This document shows, in pieces, positions 23,701-26,700 of a stretch of 30,424 nt of DNA. The notes under the pieces are model-generated. The model had not been told where the DNA came from and ran no database searches. It worked only from the letters and a program-made list of their open reading frames with translations. Within the stretch, counting starts at the first letter, position 1, and every line of letters begins with the position of its first letter. A program made the position numbers and the translations under genes. The stretch comes from UBA4655 sp964585575 (GTDB lineage: Bacteria; Planctomycetota; Planctomycetia; Pirellulales; UBA1268): the NCBI GenBank assembly GCA_964585575.1, contig CAZPEM010000021.1, forward strand, positions 1 to 30,424, given 5' to 3'.

Positions 23701-26700
23701 TTTCGAAGCCGCCGTCGGCAGAGACGACGGTGCCGGGGGCGAGGCCGCGGCTTCCAGCGACCGTCATCTGCACGCTCGCGGGGATCGCCTTGCCGGCGGT
23801 ATCGACCGACCCGTCGGCGGTGATCGTGATCTGGAGCTTGCCGCCGCCGAGTCCCGTCGTGACCGCCACGCCAAATCCGAAGCCGGCGGCCGTCAAATCG
23901 GTCGCGTTGCCCTGAGCATCCCTGGCGGTTTTCAGTCCGGCCTCGATCGCTCCCCGGAGAGCACTGGCGATCTGTGCTGCGGTGTCGTTGACGTTCGTCG
24001 GCGTCGCCGCGACGGTGACGGTATAGACCTTCGGTCCCGAGCCACGATCGACCCGCAGGATGAGCGTGACCTCGCCCGACGTCGTCCCCGCGGCCATGAG
24101 CGGGGCGTGGAGTGACGTCAGTTTCACCGTCGTATCGCTCGTGAGCAGCCCGCCGCCCACGGCCTCCTGGTGGAAGCCGAAGCCGAGCGGTGTGAGCATT
24201 TCGCCGGGGGAGGCCTTCGACCCGGTGAGCGAGTCGAGCGGCGTGCCGAGCGGTAAGGAATTCGTTCCATCGACGATCGTGCTGGCGGTGGGCGTGTTCA
24301 CGAGCCTGCCCGGCACGGAATAGAACGCGCCGTTGGAGAGCACGTGCACCCGATCGGCGTCCTGCGCCGTGAGATCGATCGTGTCGCGGGAGGCGTCGAT
24401 CAGCGAATCCCGCTCGCGAAGCGAGGCGATGCCCCAACTGCCAAGGAGCAGGTACGTGTCGCTGCCGGGCCCGCCGGAGAGGATCTCGTAGCCGGCGGTG
24501 GCGTTGGCCTCGACGATCGCGAGCGTGTCGTTGCCGGGGCCGCCGTCGAGGGTGTCGTCGCCGAGCCCGCCCTGAAGCACGTCGTTGCCGGCGCGGCCGA
24601 AGAGCACGTCGTCTCCCGCGAGGCCGAAGAGGGCGTCGTCGCCGTCGCCGCCGTCGAGCGTGTCGGGGGCCGCATCGGCATCGGTGGCGTCGCCATAGAG
24701 CGTGTCATCGCCCGGGCCGCCGAAGAGGATGTCGGGCCCCTTCGTCCCGAGCACCCAGTCGTCGCCTCTCCCAGCGAGCACGGCGCCCGCTCCGGCGATC
24801 GCGCCGGGATCATCGAGCCGCAGCACGTCGTTTCCGGCGTTGCCGACCACGATCGGCACGTGCTTGAGCGCGTGGATAGCGCCATTGCTGGAACCGGCCG
24901 TCTTCGAGATCGCGACGGCGTTTCCAGCGAAGAGCCCCGCGGGTGACTTGAGCGATTCCTCGCGGGTGAGGTGGAACGTGATCCGCGTCGTGGACGTCGT
25001 GTGGGCGACGTGCACGAAGTAGACCTGGCCCGAGACGAGGCCCTGCACCGGCTTGTCGCCGGGATTACCTGCCGCGTGTTCGTATCGGATCGCCTGGCCG
25101 GTGACGAGCGTTGCAGTGACGGCGTCGGTGCCCGACTTCTGCAGCACGAGCGTCTTGCCGCCTTCGATCGTGAACTTGTTCTCGGCGAACGTCGCCGCTA
25201 CGCCGGACGACTTCTTCGGCATGAAGATCCGGTCGTTCTTCTTCGCACCGATGACGTCGGTGATGCCGACGCCCCCGGCCGCGAGCACTCCGACGGCGGT
25301 CGCACTCTTGGCAGCGATCGCAGCGGGAGCGGCCGCCAGGATCGACGTGCCCGTGCTCGACGCCCCCGTGAGCGTCGTCGGCCCGAGATTGGTGAACGTG
25401 GCTCGCCACGGCGCTGCCGAAGTACCCGCGCCCGTCACCAGCACGCGGGCCGCGACGTCGAACCGCGGTGCCTGGGGGCTGGCAAGAGTGTTCTTGGCGG
25501 TGTCTATCACCTTCTGGAGCTTTGCCTGCACCTCGCTCGGCGTCGCGTTGAACGCAATGGCCTCGGTCGTGCCAGTGAAGCTTCGCCTGTCGGCATCGCT
25601 GAACCCGAGCGTGAGCGTGAACGTGCCCGACGTCGCCGCCGTGGAGACCTCGTGGATCGCGTCCACGGCCGCCGTTCCGGTGAACGCACGGTTCGAGCCG
25701 GCCGGAACCAGAGCCGAATCGACGGCCTTGAGTTTGAAGATATTCGGTAGGGTCGCGGCCGAGGCGGCCGCGGTGATCGTCTGCGCGTATCGCCACTGGA
25801 ACGCGACGGGGGCACCGACCGCGAGGGCGGGATTGGATGCCGTCACGGTGCCGTTGGCAATCGTCGCCGGCACGGTATTCCATACGACCGTCACGACGCT
25901 TCCGCGAACCGTGACGGAGCGAATTGGCGACAATCCGCCCGGGACGATGTTCCCGTCGATCTGCCGCTCGAGCTCGGCCGCGATCTCGGCGGTGGTTCGC
26001 GTTGCACCGTTCGAGCCGGTGGAGGACGTCGAATAGGTCGTGCCATCGATAACGACGGCCCACGTCTCGTGGGCTCCGACCGTGCCGGAGAGCGTGTACG
26101 TCGTGGTCGTCGTCGTGACGGGCGGACTCACCGAGTTGTCATCGACCGACGTGGTTGCCTGCACGATCGTGCCTGCCGCCATCACGTCGGCGGCCCGCTC
26201 GATCTTCGGTGGTGTGGCGGTCCCGTCGATGCAGGTCACCGAAACGACCCATGGGTCGGCCGTCGTGCCGCTGCCCGTGACCGGATCGACGTTCTCGAGC
26301 GGCTTGCCGGGCCCGACGAACTGGGCGAGCGCTGCAGCGATGCCGGATTTGGCAGTGGCTGCGCTGATGTACCAGGGCTCGCCGCCCGAGGGCTTCGTGA
26401 CGAGGGTGCCATTGAAATTCAGTCGAAAGCTGCCGGTGTATCCCGCAGGCAGGGCAATGTTCTGCCTGAAGCCCGTGGTCCGCATCACTCCCGTCACGGT
26501 CACGGTCGCATCGACGCCGGCGACCGTGCGGGCAGGCGTCGGCACCTGGCTCGTTTGGGCGGCGTAGAGGACCGTCGCATGCTCCGGGTCGCTCGACGTA
26601 GCCGCCCCTCCGAGGGAGACGGTCGTCGAGGAAATCGCGGCCGCATTGAGGAGGGCCTCGATGTCGGCTTTGCGGGTGCTCGAGTCGATCTTCCTCGCAG

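Noticed and set aside
22392..24437. Minus-strand open frame of 681 codons, and others at 4872-6107, 8979-10331 and 19110-20942
   Set aside because: Off-register shadows with Arg/His/Gly-rich composition overlapping in-frame giant-gene sequence.
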